This document shows positions 24,599-33,448 of a DNA stretch of 60,123 nt, in pieces. Position 1 is the first letter of the stretch. Each line of letters begins with the position of its first letter. The DNA lies in the NCBI GenBank assembly GCA_005881695.1, contig VBBT01000107.1:1-60123 (forward strand), in the 5' to 3' direction. Source of the DNA: Candidatus Bathyarchaeota archaeon (lineage in GTDB: Archaea; Thermoproteota; Bathyarchaeia; 40CM-2-53-6). The position numbers were made by a program, and so were the translations under genes. Under the pieces are notes generated by a model that was not told where the DNA came from, searched no databases, and saw nothing but the letters and a program-made list of their open reading frames with translations.

Positions 24599-25753
24599 TT
24601 GAGCCGCGAGACCGCCTTTCAGGGGTTGCAGTGCATCGGATGCCACTCCTCCTATTCGAAAGGCGAAATCCTCCAGAAGTGCCCAAAGTGCGGTGGGCTT
24701 CTGGATACAATAATCAATCCAGAGATTCTCAGCGGGAAGTCGAAAGACGATATCGACCGTACTCGATCCATGTGGAAATTCAGAGACTTCCTTCCAGTTG
24801 ATCCGACGGACAAGATTGTCTCTGCTGGAGAGGGAGATACTCCTCTCAGAAGGCTGAGCTCCTTTCAAGGAAACGTGTGGGTAAAAGATGAAACGAAAAA
24901 CCCGACAGGGACGTTCAAGGACAGGGGCGCTTCGTGTGCAATCACAGCTCTAACTCAAACTCAATTAGGCATCAAGGATCTCGTCCTATCATCTGAAGGC
25001 AACGCAGGATGCTCGTTCGCCCTCTACTCGCACATTGCAGATCTACGTTGCCAAGTGTTTCTGCCCCGGCAGGCGAATCCGGCAAAGGTCGAACTTTCCC
25101 GGAAACTAGGAGCAAAGGTTACCCTAGTTGACGGTACGATCGCAGACGCCGGACGCAGAGCGGAAGCTGTTGCAAAAGGGGAGGGGAGCTACAATGCCTC
25201 GACTTTCGTCACACCCTACCGTCATGACGGTAAAGGAACTATGGCCCTGGAGATGTGTGAACAGCTTGATTGGAGAGTTCCAGACTACGTTGTATACCCT
25301 GTTGGGGGTGGAGTCGGTCTCGTTGGGATGTGGAAGATGTTCTCTATTCTGGAAAAAATAGGATGGGTCAAAAAGAGACCCCGTTTCGCCGCGGTCCAGC
25401 CTGCCGGCTGCGCGCCAGTGGTCAAGGCCTACAATTCCAAGAAAGATGACGTGGACGAATGGAATAATCCCGAAACGATCGCCTTCGGTCTAAGAATACC
25501 TAAGCCACTTGCGGGAAAGTGGATTCTTCGCTGCCTCAGAGAATCAGACAGCATAGCTTTGTCCGTCACAGACAAGGAGATCCGCAAGTCCATGGGTCAA
25601 GCTCTCAAGGATGAAGGTCTGCTCCTCGAGCCCTCCAGTGCTTCAACAATCGCTGCACTACCCTATCTCTACGGGGAGAAGATGATCGATAAGTCAGAAG
25701 AAGTCGTTCTCATAGCGACTGGGTCCGGGCTCAAGACTCTAGAACAGTTCTAG
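24599..25753 (+). CDS. thrC: Threonine synthase
   Basis: 384 residues. It converts O-phosphohomoserine to threonine with pyridoxal phosphate. An N-terminal zinc-ribbon-like segment (CIGCHSSY...CPKCGG) is typical of archaeal-type enzymes. The PLP lysine is in NPTGTFKDRGAS near residue 105. SSEGNAGCSFALY, the glycine-rich PVGGGVGL phosphate-binding loop and EPSSAS near the end are all present. The start is TTG, 99 bases from the padR start. The divergent layout suggests PadR might influence thrC, though the regulator could control only itself. Confidence 0.93.
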   Translation: MSRETAFQGLQCIGCHSSYSKGEILQKCPKCGGLLDTIINPEILSGKSKDDIDRTRSMWKFRDFLPVDPTDKIVSAGEGDTPLRRLSSFQGNVWVKDETKNPTGTFKDRGASCAITALTQTQLGIKDLVLSSEGNAGCSFALYSHIADLRCQVFLPRQANPAKVELSRKLGAKVTLVDGTIADAGRRAEAVAKGEGSYNASTFVTPYRHDGKGTMALEMCEQLDWRVPDYVVYPVGGGVGLVGMWKMFSILEKIGWVKKRPRFAAVQPAGCAPVVKAYNSKKDDVDEWNNPETIAFGLRIPKPLAGKWILRCLRESDSIALSVTDKEIRKSMGQALKDEGLLLEPSSASTIAALPYLYGEKMIDKSEEVVLIATGSGLKTLEQF

Positions 25754-25861
25754 GGTCTTAATTCTCTAGCGCGGGGCTCCCTCATGAACTGTTTTTCGGC
25801 TTGGCATGGGCGACCCGGGCTCTGGGCCGAGCTAATCTGTCCCGGTCAGGGCTATCCTGAA

Positions 25862-26281
25862 TTATTTGACCAGTGCTGACAGTCTATCTGTTATGGTTCG
25901 CATTTTGTCGGAGTAGGATTCAAGTTTCGATTTGTCGGTTTTGTTCATGTCTTCAAAGTAGGAGACGTAGCCGCTGATCTCGTTCAGCATATCGTCGATC
26001 GACCGGGGACCGGCGAAATGGGACCCGAATGGCCACTCGTCTTCATCTCTCGTCTTCGCGGTGAGTTCGTACTTGCCATCCTCTCCTTTCTTGACGAGAC
26101 CGTCTTTCACCATTTCCTCAAGCATCGGGTACACTGAACCTGGTGAAGGTCTCCACCATCCCTGTGTCATGTTCTCTATTGCGTCCATTATCTCCATCCC
26201 GTTCTTTGGGGAGCGTCCCAGGATCGTGAGAATCAATGGCCTGAGCCCGCGTTTGCGGAAGTGTCCAAATCCACGAAACAT
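25862..26281 (-). CDS. PadR-family transcriptional regulator
   Basis: 139 residues. The PadR winged helix spans residues 10-75 (LRPLILTILGRSPKNGMEIMDAIE, WWRPSPGSVYPMLEEMVKDGLV, GKYELTAKTRD), followed by a helical C-terminal dimerisation segment (MLNEISGYVSYFEDMNK). The WRPSPGSVYPML motif is the family hallmark. No transporter target is adjacent. Dense GATATC-type palindromes between its TATA box and start indicate autoregulation. Confidence 0.88.
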   Translation of the reverse strand: MFRGFGHFRKRGLRPLILTILGRSPKNGMEIMDAIENMTQGWWRPSPGSVYPMLEEMVKDGLVKKGEDGKYELTAKTRDEDEWPFGSHFAGPRSIDDMLNEISGYVSYFEDMNKTDKSKLESYSDKMRTITDRLSALVK

Positions 26282-26282
26282 T

Positions 26283-26328
26283 CGATATCGCTTTTCCGAT
26301 ATTGGATATCCGATATCAGCATATAAGG
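26283..26328 (-). promoter_or_regulatory. PadR promoter with clustered GATAT palindromes
   Basis: On the minus strand a CCTTATAT box (26321-26328) is followed by the inverted repeat GATATTGGATATC (26298-26310), an overlapping GGATATCC and a second palindrome CGATATCG (26283-26290) that reaches the start codon. Binding here would block transcription start, so negative autoregulation is likely. Confidence 0.55.
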
Positions 26329-26640
26329 ATTCCCCACCCTAACCATGCAACCCGCAGGAATCAACGAATCTACGGGGAAATCGTCCGTTTCCAGCCCTGA
26401 TCCGCGATCTGGGACCTCCCTAAAGACTCTCCCGAGATTCGTTCGAGATTGTCGCGATCTTTCCAATGCCATCCCAGCCTGGATTGCGCCCTGATCGCTT
26501 GGACTCGCCCGGTATCCACCCCAAACAGGAAATGGTTTTTGGAAAATAGGGGGTCTTAGCGACTGCATCTCGCGAGACAGAAGAGCGGTTCCGGAAAATC
26601 ACGCTTATGTCCGAGTCGAGACACAACTATTCTTGCAGAT
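26329..26640. other. Intergenic stretch without recognised features
   Basis: About 310 bases between the divergent PadR gene and the next plus-strand gene. Only overlapping, arginine- and proline-rich ORFs occur, typical of non-coding shadows. I see no tRNA-like arm, repeat or convincing small ORF. TTTTTGGAAAATAGG near 26540 is AT-rich and could be part of a promoter for the gene at 26641. Confidence 0.35.
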
Positions 26641-27153
26641 TTGACGGTCCAGATCGACGATGCGGGCGTCGGCGACCTCCTCCACGGAGTCATAGTCGGA
26701 GCGCACCGGAAAGAAACTGGCGAGTTTCACTACGATATCATACCCGTTTCATTTTTCCAGAGCCCGAGTTTTGGGCGGAAGATGTACCAGAAAAAAGCCA
26801 CAGAGCTCGCGCTCCAGCTCCTCTACCAGATGAAACTAGGCGAGAATGAGGACATCGAGATATGCAGTAGCTTCCTCTTCGACGAGACCAGACCCCATCT
26901 AGCCGAGAAATATGGAAAAACAAGGGTCAAGACCGCCGTGATTACGGGAGATGCCCAGAATAACGTGGAGACAGCCTACCTGGACGAGATCAGGAATCTG
27001 GGCTACGAGCCGATTCCTGAACGGGACGACAAGCGTGCGAGGAGCTTCTTTCACATGCTCAGATGGGTCAAGAATAACCCTGAACGGCTCAGATACGCAA
27101 AGACAGGCTGGCCGCGACTCAGGAGATACATCAACCTGCCAAGAAAGAAATAA
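26641..27153 (+). CDS. Predicted nuclease-like protein, RNase H-type fold (tentative)
   Basis: 170 residues. The start TVQIDDAGVGDLLHGVIVGAH looks like a first-strand acidic motif followed by a turn, as in RNase H-like domains. The rest alternates strands and helices (IEICSSFLFDETRPHL, KTAVITGDAQNNVETAYLDEIRNLG) and ends in a basic tail (RRYINLPRKK). I recall similar conserved archaeal proteins annotated as predicted RNase H-fold nucleases, but this cannot be checked here. The start is TTG. The next gene begins 27 bases downstream. Confidence 0.5.
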   Translation: MTVQIDDAGVGDLLHGVIVGAHRKETGEFHYDIIPVSFFQSPSFGRKMYQKKATELALQLLYQMKLGENEDIEICSSFLFDETRPHLAEKYGKTRVKTAVITGDAQNNVETAYLDEIRNLGYEPIPERDDKRARSFFHMLRWVKNNPERLRYAKTGWPRLRRYINLPRKK

Positions 27154-27180
27154 GTCGCGTCCCTGGTCATCCCGCTTGCT

Positions 27181-27495
27181 ATGAGCTTACTGGATATGAT
27201 CACTGGCGAGATGCTTCTTGTTCCTGGTGTCGAGATGAAGGACCATGGAGATGAAGAGGTCGAGCTGCATGTCCGTGGCAAATCTTTCGCGCACATACAC
27301 AGCCCCGACCGGATAGAGCTCCGGTTGCCACCCGACCTCAAAGAGGTCATGATCAGCCAAGGAACGGTTTCCCGATCCCCCGAGGTTCACGACCGAGAAG
27401 GATGGGTCATCCTCAAGCTCGGACCTAGACCGGATCTCCGCCGCATAATGAGGATTCTGCAACAGTCCTACCAGTTTGCCTCCTCCACAATCTAG
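27181..27495 (+). CDS. DUF5519-like (luciferase-domain) small protein
   Basis: 104 residues. Segments FAHIHSPDRIELRLPPDLKEVMI, GWVILKLGPRPDL and IMRILQQSYQFA match the order of the DUF5519 'luciferase domain', a short alpha/beta domain of unknown activity found across archaea and bacteria. HIHSPDRIELRLP is the most typical piece. There is no cofactor motif. It sits between the nuclease-like gene and an M20 hydrolase on the same strand, with small gaps, so co-transcription is plausible. Confidence 0.6.
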   Translation: MSLLDMITGEMLLVPGVEMKDHGDEEVELHVRGKSFAHIHSPDRIELRLPPDLKEVMISQGTVSRSPEVHDREGWVILKLGPRPDLRRIMRILQQSYQFASSTI

Positions 27496-27538
27496 CCGGA
27501 TGCGAGGAAGCGCCCTCTCAACGCTTATACTGTAACCA

Positions 27539-28981
27539 ATGTCAGGCGAAATCATGCCGCTTGATCGTGGAAAGGTCTTCGCCCACATCGACAAGAACCT
27601 CCCACAACACATAGCCAAACTCCAGGAGCTCGTCCGCCAACCCTCCATCTCCCCGGAGAACAAGGGAGTGAGAGATTGCGCCAGCCTCATCCTCAGCTAT
27701 CTCACGAGTCTCGGTGCCAAAGCAAGCCTGGAGGAGACCAGCGGAAACCCAGTAGTCTACGGCAATTACGACGCAGGAGCAGACAGGACAATCGTTGTCT
27801 ACATGATGTACGATACCATGCCAGTCGACGAGCCCGGCTGGCGCGTAGACCCGCTAGCGGGAACGCTGACGGATGTTCCACCGTTCGGTCGATGCCTTGT
27901 TGCAAGAGGCGCGTTCAACACGAAGGGAGAACTGCGCGGGTTCCTGAATGCCTGCGAGTCGATCAAAGCCACAAAGCAAAAGTTCCCTGTCAATCTTCTA
28001 TTCATTGTTGAGGGAGAGGAAGAACTCGGAAGCCGCCACCTCCCCGAGTTCATTTCGAAACACGAAAAAGAGCTACAAGCAGCCAAGGCAGTCTTCTTTC
28101 CGTTCTGCTCACAAGACAGGACCGGAAAAGTGGTAATGTACCTCGGCGTCAAGGGGATCGTATACTTCGAACTCGAACTCGACGGAGCCACCTGGGGAAA
28201 AGGTCCCAAGGAGTTTGGAATACATGGAAGCAACAAGAGCTGGGTAGACAGCCCGGTCTGGAGAATGATCCAGGCACTATCCACGATGACCGGTCCTGAT
28301 GGCAACAAGGTGACCATCCAGGACTTTTACCGTCACGCCCAGGTTCCTAACAAGGAAGACCGCGAGCTCCTACCGAAGCTCGAGAAGACCTTCAATGATG
28401 CCTCCGTCAAGGAGGAGATGAAGGTCGACAGGTTCATCGGCGACACCCATGGTATTGAAGCGTTGAAGAAGTATCTTTTTGATCCCACCCTCAACATCAA
28501 CGGCATATCAGCCGGCTACACGGGACCGGAGACAAAGACTCTGCTCCCGCACAAGATTACGGTCAAGATGGATGTTCGCCTGGTTCCGAACATGAGGAAA
28601 GACGACGTAATGCCGATGATCAGAAACCATCTAGACCAGTATGGCTTCAAGGATATCCAGATACGCGTAATGGAATCGGGATACGGATCGTCGCGGACAA
28701 GCTATCAGAGCCCGCCTGCCCAAGCCGTTATCAAGTCCTACAAGGAGCTGGGAAAAGATCCGGAGCTATGGCCTACGATCGCGGGCAGCGCGCCCTTTGC
28801 AATGTTCAACAGAAAACCCCTCAACCTCCCGGTGGTGATAGGAGGGCTCGGCCACGGAGCCCTGGCGCACTCGCCGAACGAGTATATCGTCATAGACGAA
28901 CATGGGCCGACGGGTGGTTTGGCTTCGATGGAGAAATCCTTCGTTACTATTCTGGACAATTTTGGCAAGATGGCTAGCTAG
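27539..28981 (+). CDS. M20-family metallohydrolase with altered metal ligands
   Basis: 480 residues, full length for M20 dipeptidase/deacylase proteins. The zinc-site order is visible but altered: the usual GHxDVxP is YMMYDTMP (His replaced by Met), and GRGxxDxKG reads ARGAFNTKG (Asp replaced by Asn). EGEEELGS and the late ALAHSPNEYI ligands are kept. The lid domain lies around residues 180-390. Related subfamilies with MYD and ARGAxN occur as far as I recall, so this may be a specialised group with a different metal site rather than a broken enzyme. Substrate unknown. Confidence 0.82.
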   Translation: MSGEIMPLDRGKVFAHIDKNLPQHIAKLQELVRQPSISPENKGVRDCASLILSYLTSLGAKASLEETSGNPVVYGNYDAGADRTIVVYMMYDTMPVDEPGWRVDPLAGTLTDVPPFGRCLVARGAFNTKGELRGFLNACESIKATKQKFPVNLLFIVEGEEELGSRHLPEFISKHEKELQAAKAVFFPFCSQDRTGKVVMYLGVKGIVYFELELDGATWGKGPKEFGIHGSNKSWVDSPVWRMIQALSTMTGPDGNKVTIQDFYRHAQVPNKEDRELLPKLEKTFNDASVKEEMKVDRFIGDTHGIEALKKYLFDPTLNINGISAGYTGPETKTLLPHKITVKMDVRLVPNMRKDDVMPMIRNHLDQYGFKDIQIRVMESGYGSSRTSYQSPPAQAVIKSYKELGKDPELWPTIAGSAPFAMFNRKPLNLPVVIGGLGHGALAHSPNEYIVIDEHGPTGGLASMEKSFVTILDNFGKMAS

Positions 28982-29213
28982 CACATTCGTATCGTTCTTG
29001 CCAGAAGACTGCTTCCCGGGCTAATGTTTGCTCTTGAAAGGGTTGCTTATTTTTCGGCTCGAACCCGTACGCTTTCTGGACCTGTTCGTCTTTTTCTGTC
29101 GAGTCCTAATACGAAAAGTCCTTGACTGACGCGGCAACCCTATTCAATATGGTCCGCCGTTGCGACTGGTATATCTACGTTGGATCTTGGTTCTGATCTG
29201 CCGGAGTTTGTAC
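28982..29213. other. Intergenic stretch with T-rich runs
   Basis: About 230 bases with short T runs (CTTATTTTTCGG, GTCTTTTTCTG) that could end transcription of the M20 gene. A 45-codon minus-strand frame lacks a start codon and is not listed as a gene. Confidence 0.3.
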
Positions 29214-29411
29214 TTAGGCTAACTGCGGAGCTTGTTGATCTAATGTTGGTTTCGCTGCTGGATCTGGACCTGTTTTCGGTTCCTTCCAGGTTGAGCCGCA
29301 GACGTGACAGTTGTGAACTCTGAAGTCGTCTCGGTCGTCCCAACCAGCATAGATGCAGGGCCCGATTTGCCCACAGACAGGACAGATGTGCCTGTCTCCT
29401 TGAACAGCCAT
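29214..29411 (-). CDS. Small zinc-ribbon protein, paralogue of the one at 41.2 kb
   Basis: 65 residues with CPVCGQIGPC and HNCHVCGSTWKE, a zinc ribbon with an extra cysteine in the first knuckle. The same arrangement, including the nearly identical HNCHVCGSTWKE, occurs after the M24 peptidase at 41.2 kb, so the two are paralogues. The N-terminus is short and the tail is proline-rich. Such proteins may bind nucleic acid or partner proteins. The ATG start is clear. It is divergent from the beta-flower gene. Confidence 0.7.
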   Translation of the reverse strand: MAVQGDRHICPVCGQIGPCIYAGWDDRDDFRVHNCHVCGSTWKEPKTGPDPAAKPTLDQQAPQLA

Positions 29412-29543
29412 CAGGCCGTATACTTGTCTTCCAGCTATTTGAACAAGGAGGTCAAAGTCTCATTAGATCCCAATTCCCTACTTTGTTATCAATATCATCG
29501 GTAACCTTCTTAGCTTGAGAGATAACTGGGTGAGGAGACGAAC

Positions 29544-29939
29544 TTGGAACTAGGACCAGAAGCCGAAGAAGAAGAAATCGATGTAATATGGGACGAGAAC
29601 GGGACAGCAAGGTACAGACTACTCAAGGACCATAGAATCGTTGACTTCGATGGCCAAAACGTCGCTTGGATGGACGACGACGGATTCATCTACGATTACA
29701 ATGGACACTACAAGGCCTTCTACGAGAACGGTATTCTGCGAGATCCGGAGGGCGCCGTCATCGGACAAGGTCAAGACCCAGCAGGACCCAAACCTGTTCT
29801 CCCCAACAAGGGCCTGATTCCCGAAGCGACTAGGCCAGAGAAACCTCCTACGAAGCCCAAAGTGAAAAAGGACAAGGATTCCCCGAAGAAACCGGAAGCT
29901 TCACCTCTCTGGTCCAAGAAGATGCTCGAAGAACTATAG
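29544..29939 (+). CDS. 4-fold beta-flower-type protein with charged tail
   Basis: 131 residues. Residues 12-75 contain a repeating hairpin pattern, each unit ending in a D/N-G turn: RIVDFDGQNVAWMDDDGFIYDYNGHYKAFYENGILRDPEGAVIG. This matches the beta-flower fold. The remaining 55 residues are proline- and lysine-rich (EKPPTKPKVKKDKD) and probably disordered, ending in WSKKMLEEL. A GGTGAGGAG ribosome site precedes the TTG start. Function is unknown; related proteins are seen in many bacteria. Confidence 0.65.
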   Translation: MELGPEAEEEEIDVIWDENGTARYRLLKDHRIVDFDGQNVAWMDDDGFIYDYNGHYKAFYENGILRDPEGAVIGQGQDPAGPKPVLPNKGLIPEATRPEKPPTKPKVKKDKDSPKKPEASPLWSKKMLEEL

Positions 29940-30087
29940 GGCATCAGTAGGAAGAGTGGAGTCTGGCCTGCTAGGAGCCTAGATCTGGCCCCTACCTGTC
30001 CGTCCGGAGAGGTCATATTCAGGAGAAATCCGGAATTTCTCCAAGCTGTTTGGAACTGAAAGGAATCGCTTCGGGTCTCTACACAAA

Positions 30088-31371
30088 TTGACCCTGTACT
30101 ATCTTCCAATCGCTATCTTCGTAGCGGTCTACGTGCTGATAATTCTGCGAAACCTCCGATGGTTTCGCATTCCAGTCTGGACCATTATGATGGCAGGAGC
30201 TGTCGCAATGATCTTCTCAGGTGCTATCCCGCTGGGAGATGCTTACGCGTCAATTAACCTCAACGTGATTTTCTTCCTTCTTGGGATGTTTTCTGTGGTT
30301 GCTGGGATGGATCTTTCCGGTCTCCTAGAGTACCTAACGTTGAAGCTTCTACGCGTTGCCAAGTCGCCGCAGAAAGCCTTCGGTCTGGTTCTGATTGGAA
30401 TAAGCATGATGTCGGCGTTCTTGGTTAACGACACATTGGCACTTATGGCCACACCTATCATGTTGAGTGTCGCCAAGCAGCTGCGGATCAGGCCCGGAGT
30501 CTTTCTCATCACACTCGCGTTGGGAGTGACCATTGGCAGCACAATGACGGCCATTGGTAACCCGCAGAACCTTCTGATCGCACTATCAACAGGAATCCCA
30601 AACCCGATGCTGGATTTTCTTTACTATCTTGCCCCTCCGACATTAGCAGGGCTCGGAGTCACATACCTAATTCTCAGATGGTACTACAGGAAGGAATTCG
30701 CGAACTCGACACTAGCGCAACTCCAAGTTAATCCTCGAGAAGCAATCAAAGATCGAAAGCTAGCAAAGCTATCTGGCTGGGCTGCTGGAATAGTTGTGCT
30801 AGGTTTCTTCCTCGTCGGAATCGCCGAACTGTTTGGGATACAGGGAAACTTCAACCTCGGAACAATCTCTCTACTGGGCGCAACAATTGTTTTTCTAGGT
30901 AGCGGGCGACGGAGAGAGATTCTCCGATCTGTCGACTGGGGGATAATCCTCTTCTTCATCTCACTCTTCATCGTCATGCAAGCGTTCTGGGAGTCAAACG
31001 CTCTCCAGAGCCTCATGATCTACTTGCCCGTTCTCAACAGGTCGGACCCTGGACTCTCGCTTGTAACGATAATTTTGGCCAGCGCATTCTTCAGCCAACT
31101 CCTGAGCAACGTTCCATTTGTTGCAGTCTACATCAAGGCGATGCAGGCGGCAGGCTTCACCGGGGCCGATGTCAAAGCATGGATGGCTCTAGCCGGCGCC
31201 AGCACACTCGCTGGAGGTATCAGTCTCTTGGGCGCAGCGAGTAATGTCATTGTACTGGAAGAGGCTGAGAGCCGGGGGTCAGGATTTGGATTTGTTGAGT
31301 TCTCGAAAATCGGCCTTCTCGTAACCATTCCCAACCTTCTCATCCTGTACCTCTTTCTGCGAGTCCTATAG
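30088..31371 (+). CDS. ArsB/NhaD/CitM-type ion transporter
   Basis: 427 residues with about 11 membrane segments. The ion-transporter superfamily motif is visible in the first half (FLVNDTLALMATPIM) and repeated in the second (FFSQLLSNVPFVAVYI). The central loop carries GSTMTAIGNPQNLLIAL, the substrate-binding hairpin seen in ArsB, NhaD and SLC13 members. It may export arsenite, exchange Na+/H+ or move carboxylates; no arsR or arsC lies nearby, so arsenite is not favoured. The start is TTG. Cytoplasmic membrane. Confidence 0.85.
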   Translation: MTLYYLPIAIFVAVYVLIILRNLRWFRIPVWTIMMAGAVAMIFSGAIPLGDAYASINLNVIFFLLGMFSVVAGMDLSGLLEYLTLKLLRVAKSPQKAFGLVLIGISMMSAFLVNDTLALMATPIMLSVAKQLRIRPGVFLITLALGVTIGSTMTAIGNPQNLLIALSTGIPNPMLDFLYYLAPPTLAGLGVTYLILRWYYRKEFANSTLAQLQVNPREAIKDRKLAKLSGWAAGIVVLGFFLVGIAELFGIQGNFNLGTISLLGATIVFLGSGRRREILRSVDWGIILFFISLFIVMQAFWESNALQSLMIYLPVLNRSDPGLSLVTIILASAFFSQLLSNVPFVAVYIKAMQAAGFTGADVKAWMALAGASTLAGGISLLGAASNVIVLEEAESRGSGFGFVEFSKIGLLVTIPNLLILYLFLRVL

Positions 31372-31523
31372 CTCGAAATCACACACTCTAAGACACTCAA
31401 AGATCAATCGGAAAACAGGCTCGATTTGACACCTTTCTGGCTGTTCAAATCGTTGTATCATATACCCAGCCCTCTCAAACCGGGGGATTCAACTCCAAGA
31501 AAAGGGAGAAAGGAAAAACAAGA

Positions 31524-32012
31524 ATGGATTCATCAGCCAAACGCAAAGTGGGCGCCATCGCCCTGATCGTTGCAGGAATCGGCGCTTTCCTCGTGCCCTT
31601 CCTTCTTCACAGCCCTGCGCTACAGGCCTCCAGCAACAACAATAACAACAATGGCAGAACGCCAACTAGCCCAAGTTGTACTAGTAACTGCACTCCCTCG
31701 ACAGACACCAACCCGACAACGTGCGCTTCTGACCAGACGAGCACTGACTCAAGTAGCCATAGTAACGAAGGTAAGCACCTTGCAAAGGGACATGACAAGC
31801 AGGACACGTCAATAGTGGGCAAGGCACACGGGTTCATGGCCGCTCTGGCCAAGCACACCCCGCAGCATGACGCAACTCACTCCACCAAGATCGACAACGA
31901 TACAACCAACACTCACGGGCTTCACTCTAACGGCAACAACACCAACGACGCTAATGCTTGCGCGGACAACAAAGACAACGACAACTCCGACGACCAAAGC
32001 AACGACGACTAG
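31524..32012 (+). CDS. Secreted Asn/Asp/Thr-rich low-complexity protein
   Basis: 162 residues with a basic start and a hydrophobic segment (GAIALIVAGIGAFLVPFLL) that serves as signal or membrane anchor. The rest is very low complexity: a run of asparagines, many Thr/Ser and, toward the end, alternating Asp/Asn (DNACADNKDNDNSDD). Six cysteines lie among the Ser/Thr. A GGAGAAAGG ribosome site precedes the ATG. It is probably a surface or extracellular protein with many potential glycosylation sites. No fold can be assigned. Confidence 0.55.
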   Translation: MDSSAKRKVGAIALIVAGIGAFLVPFLLHSPALQASSNNNNNNGRTPTSPSCTSNCTPSTDTNPTTCASDQTSTDSSSHSNEGKHLAKGHDKQDTSIVGKAHGFMAALAKHTPQHDATHSTKIDNDTTNTHGLHSNGNNTNDANACADNKDNDNSDDQSNDD

Positions 32013-32044
32013 TGGGCCTAGAAAACACTCCTAGGCTCCCCAAC

Positions 32045-32053
32045 TTTATTTTT
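32045..32053 (+). terminator. T-rich terminator after the low-complexity gene
   Basis: TTTATTTTT lies about 30 bases past the stop codon, consistent with an archaeal oligo-T termination signal. Confidence 0.35.
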
Positions 32054-32155
32054 CGAACTCACCAGACCCTCTTGATCTTTCAGGACCTGGTCTTCGCGAC
32101 CGGAAGGCTGTAAAGTTTAGAAACATCCTCAACCCCTCGCCTGACTCGATTGACA

Positions 32156-32632
32156 ATGGTCAACCAGGGCGAAAAAGCTCCGAACTTCACGCTCCCCGAC
32201 ACGGACCGGAAACCTCGCAGCGTTCAAGAGTTTCTGAAACCCAACGGTGCAACGCTTCTCGCGTTCTTCCCAGGAGCGTTCACGACCGTATGCACTCGTG
32301 AAATGTGCACTTTGCGGGATAGCATGCAGGAGCTGAACAAGATCAATGCCCAGGTCGTAGGAATAAGCGTCAACGATCCGTTCACGAACAAGGCTTTCGC
32401 GCAGAACAACAATCTCAACTTCCCGATTCTCAGCGATTACAACAGAGAGGTTGTGAAACTGTACAACGTGTACCATGAAAACTTTGGCAACCTGAAGGGT
32501 TACACGGTTGCGAAGAGAGCTGTCTTCATACTGGATCACAATGGAGTCGTGGTCTACAAATGGGTCACCGACGACCCGACCAAGGAACCGAACTACGACG
32601 AGCTAAAGAAAGCGGCCGCAAAAACGACATAG
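32156..32632 (+). CDS. Peroxiredoxin (AhpC/TSA family)
   Basis: 158 residues from ATG 32156 (the ORF track uses a TTG two codons earlier). The peroxidatic cysteine lies in FFPGAFTTVCTREMCTLRD, typical of Prx5/AhpE-type enzymes, with the conserved Thr four residues ahead of it. Next comes VVGISVNDPFTNKAFAQ, then the Arg-containing AKRAVFILDHNGVVVY. A second cysteine five residues on (REMC) is a possible resolving residue of the PrxQ kind. It reduces peroxides in the cytoplasm using thioredoxin-like donors; a thioredoxin-like gene lies about 0.8 kb downstream. Confidence 0.88.
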   Translation: MVNQGEKAPNFTLPDTDRKPRSVQEFLKPNGATLLAFFPGAFTTVCTREMCTLRDSMQELNKINAQVVGISVNDPFTNKAFAQNNNLNFPILSDYNREVVKLYNVYHENFGNLKGYTVAKRAVFILDHNGVVVYKWVTDDPTKEPNYDELKKAAAKTT

Positions 32633-32673
32633 GATAATCCTTCACGACCGCCGATTCGAGTTGGCTTCTCTTA

Positions 32674-33384
32674 TCAAGCAAACGATTCTAGAATCTTCAA
32701 CGCCCTAGCAGCGTTGTCTCCGTTCTCGTCGTGGCGCAGGTAGACGTAGACAGACTCTCTTCCCCTACTCGTTTCTTTGATCCTCCCGGTCCAGTCATCA
32801 ATCATTTTTGCATCGTATGATTCTCTTCGGAGTCTGAAATATGGCGTCTTTCCAGTCACTTTGAAGACGGGTTTCATGTCCTCTGTTTCTGCGATGCAAA
32901 AGTCAGCATCGTGTTTCTCCAGAGTAGTATAGGTGGGATCGTTCAGCCAAGATTCATGTCTGAACTCGAACACTCTTTCTCCAATCTTGGAAGTGCTCGT
33001 GAGGAAGTCTTCTAGGAGTTTCAAGTCCTGTTTCGAGTAGGGTGGGAGTTGAAAGAGAATGGGACCATTCTTCTCTCCGAGAGATCTGAGTGTGATTCCG
33101 AGTCTCTCGGTAGCTTCGACCGATCCCTTCCCGAGTTTCAAGATGTGAGTAATCTGTCTCGGTGCTTTGAACGAGAACCTGAAATTATCGCCGGTCTTGC
33201 TGGCCCATGATTTTACCATTGCGAGGCTTGGAGGGGCGTAGAAGGAGCTGTTGATTTCTACGCTGTTGAGCCGTTGAGAATAATAGGATAGGAATTCTTC
33301 ACTTTTCAGGTTCTTCGGGTAGAAGTTTCCTTTCCATCCCGCGTAGCTGAACCCTGAGATGCCTACCATTGCTCTTGTCTTCAA
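32674..33384 (-). CDS. DUF72 family protein
   Basis: 236 residues with a TIM-barrel-like DUF72 pattern: GISGFSYAGWKGNFYPKNL, RLNSVEINSSFYAPPSLAMVKSW, FRFSFKAPRQITH, ILFQLPPYSK, VFEFRHESWLN and YFRLRRESYD, ending DNGDNAARA-like. The family is widespread but its reaction is unsettled; a nuclease or phosphate-ligand role has been suggested. It is the first of two DUF72 genes in the window (the other is at 47.6 kb). It is convergent with the peroxiredoxin gene. Confidence 0.85.
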   Translation of the reverse strand: MKTRAMVGISGFSYAGWKGNFYPKNLKSEEFLSYYSQRLNSVEINSSFYAPPSLAMVKSWASKTGDNFRFSFKAPRQITHILKLGKGSVEATERLGITLRSLGEKNGPILFQLPPYSKQDLKLLEDFLTSTSKIGERVFEFRHESWLNDPTYTTLEKHDADFCIAETEDMKPVFKVTGKTPYFRLRRESYDAKMIDDWTGRIKETSRGRESVYVYLRHDENGDNAARALKILESFA

Positions 33385-33448
33385 TCCAACCTGCTCATGA
33401 GATCAAGGCCGGAAAGGTTTCTAAGGCCTTCCTCATGCGGATTCGACT

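Noticed and set aside
24599-25753. Minus-strand and +2 ORFs inside threonine synthase
   Set aside because: They lack domain patterns and merely shadow the clear thrC reading frame.
28982-29213. 45-codon minus-strand frame before the zinc ribbon
   Set aside because: No start codon or recognisable pattern, and short frames of this size arise by chance.
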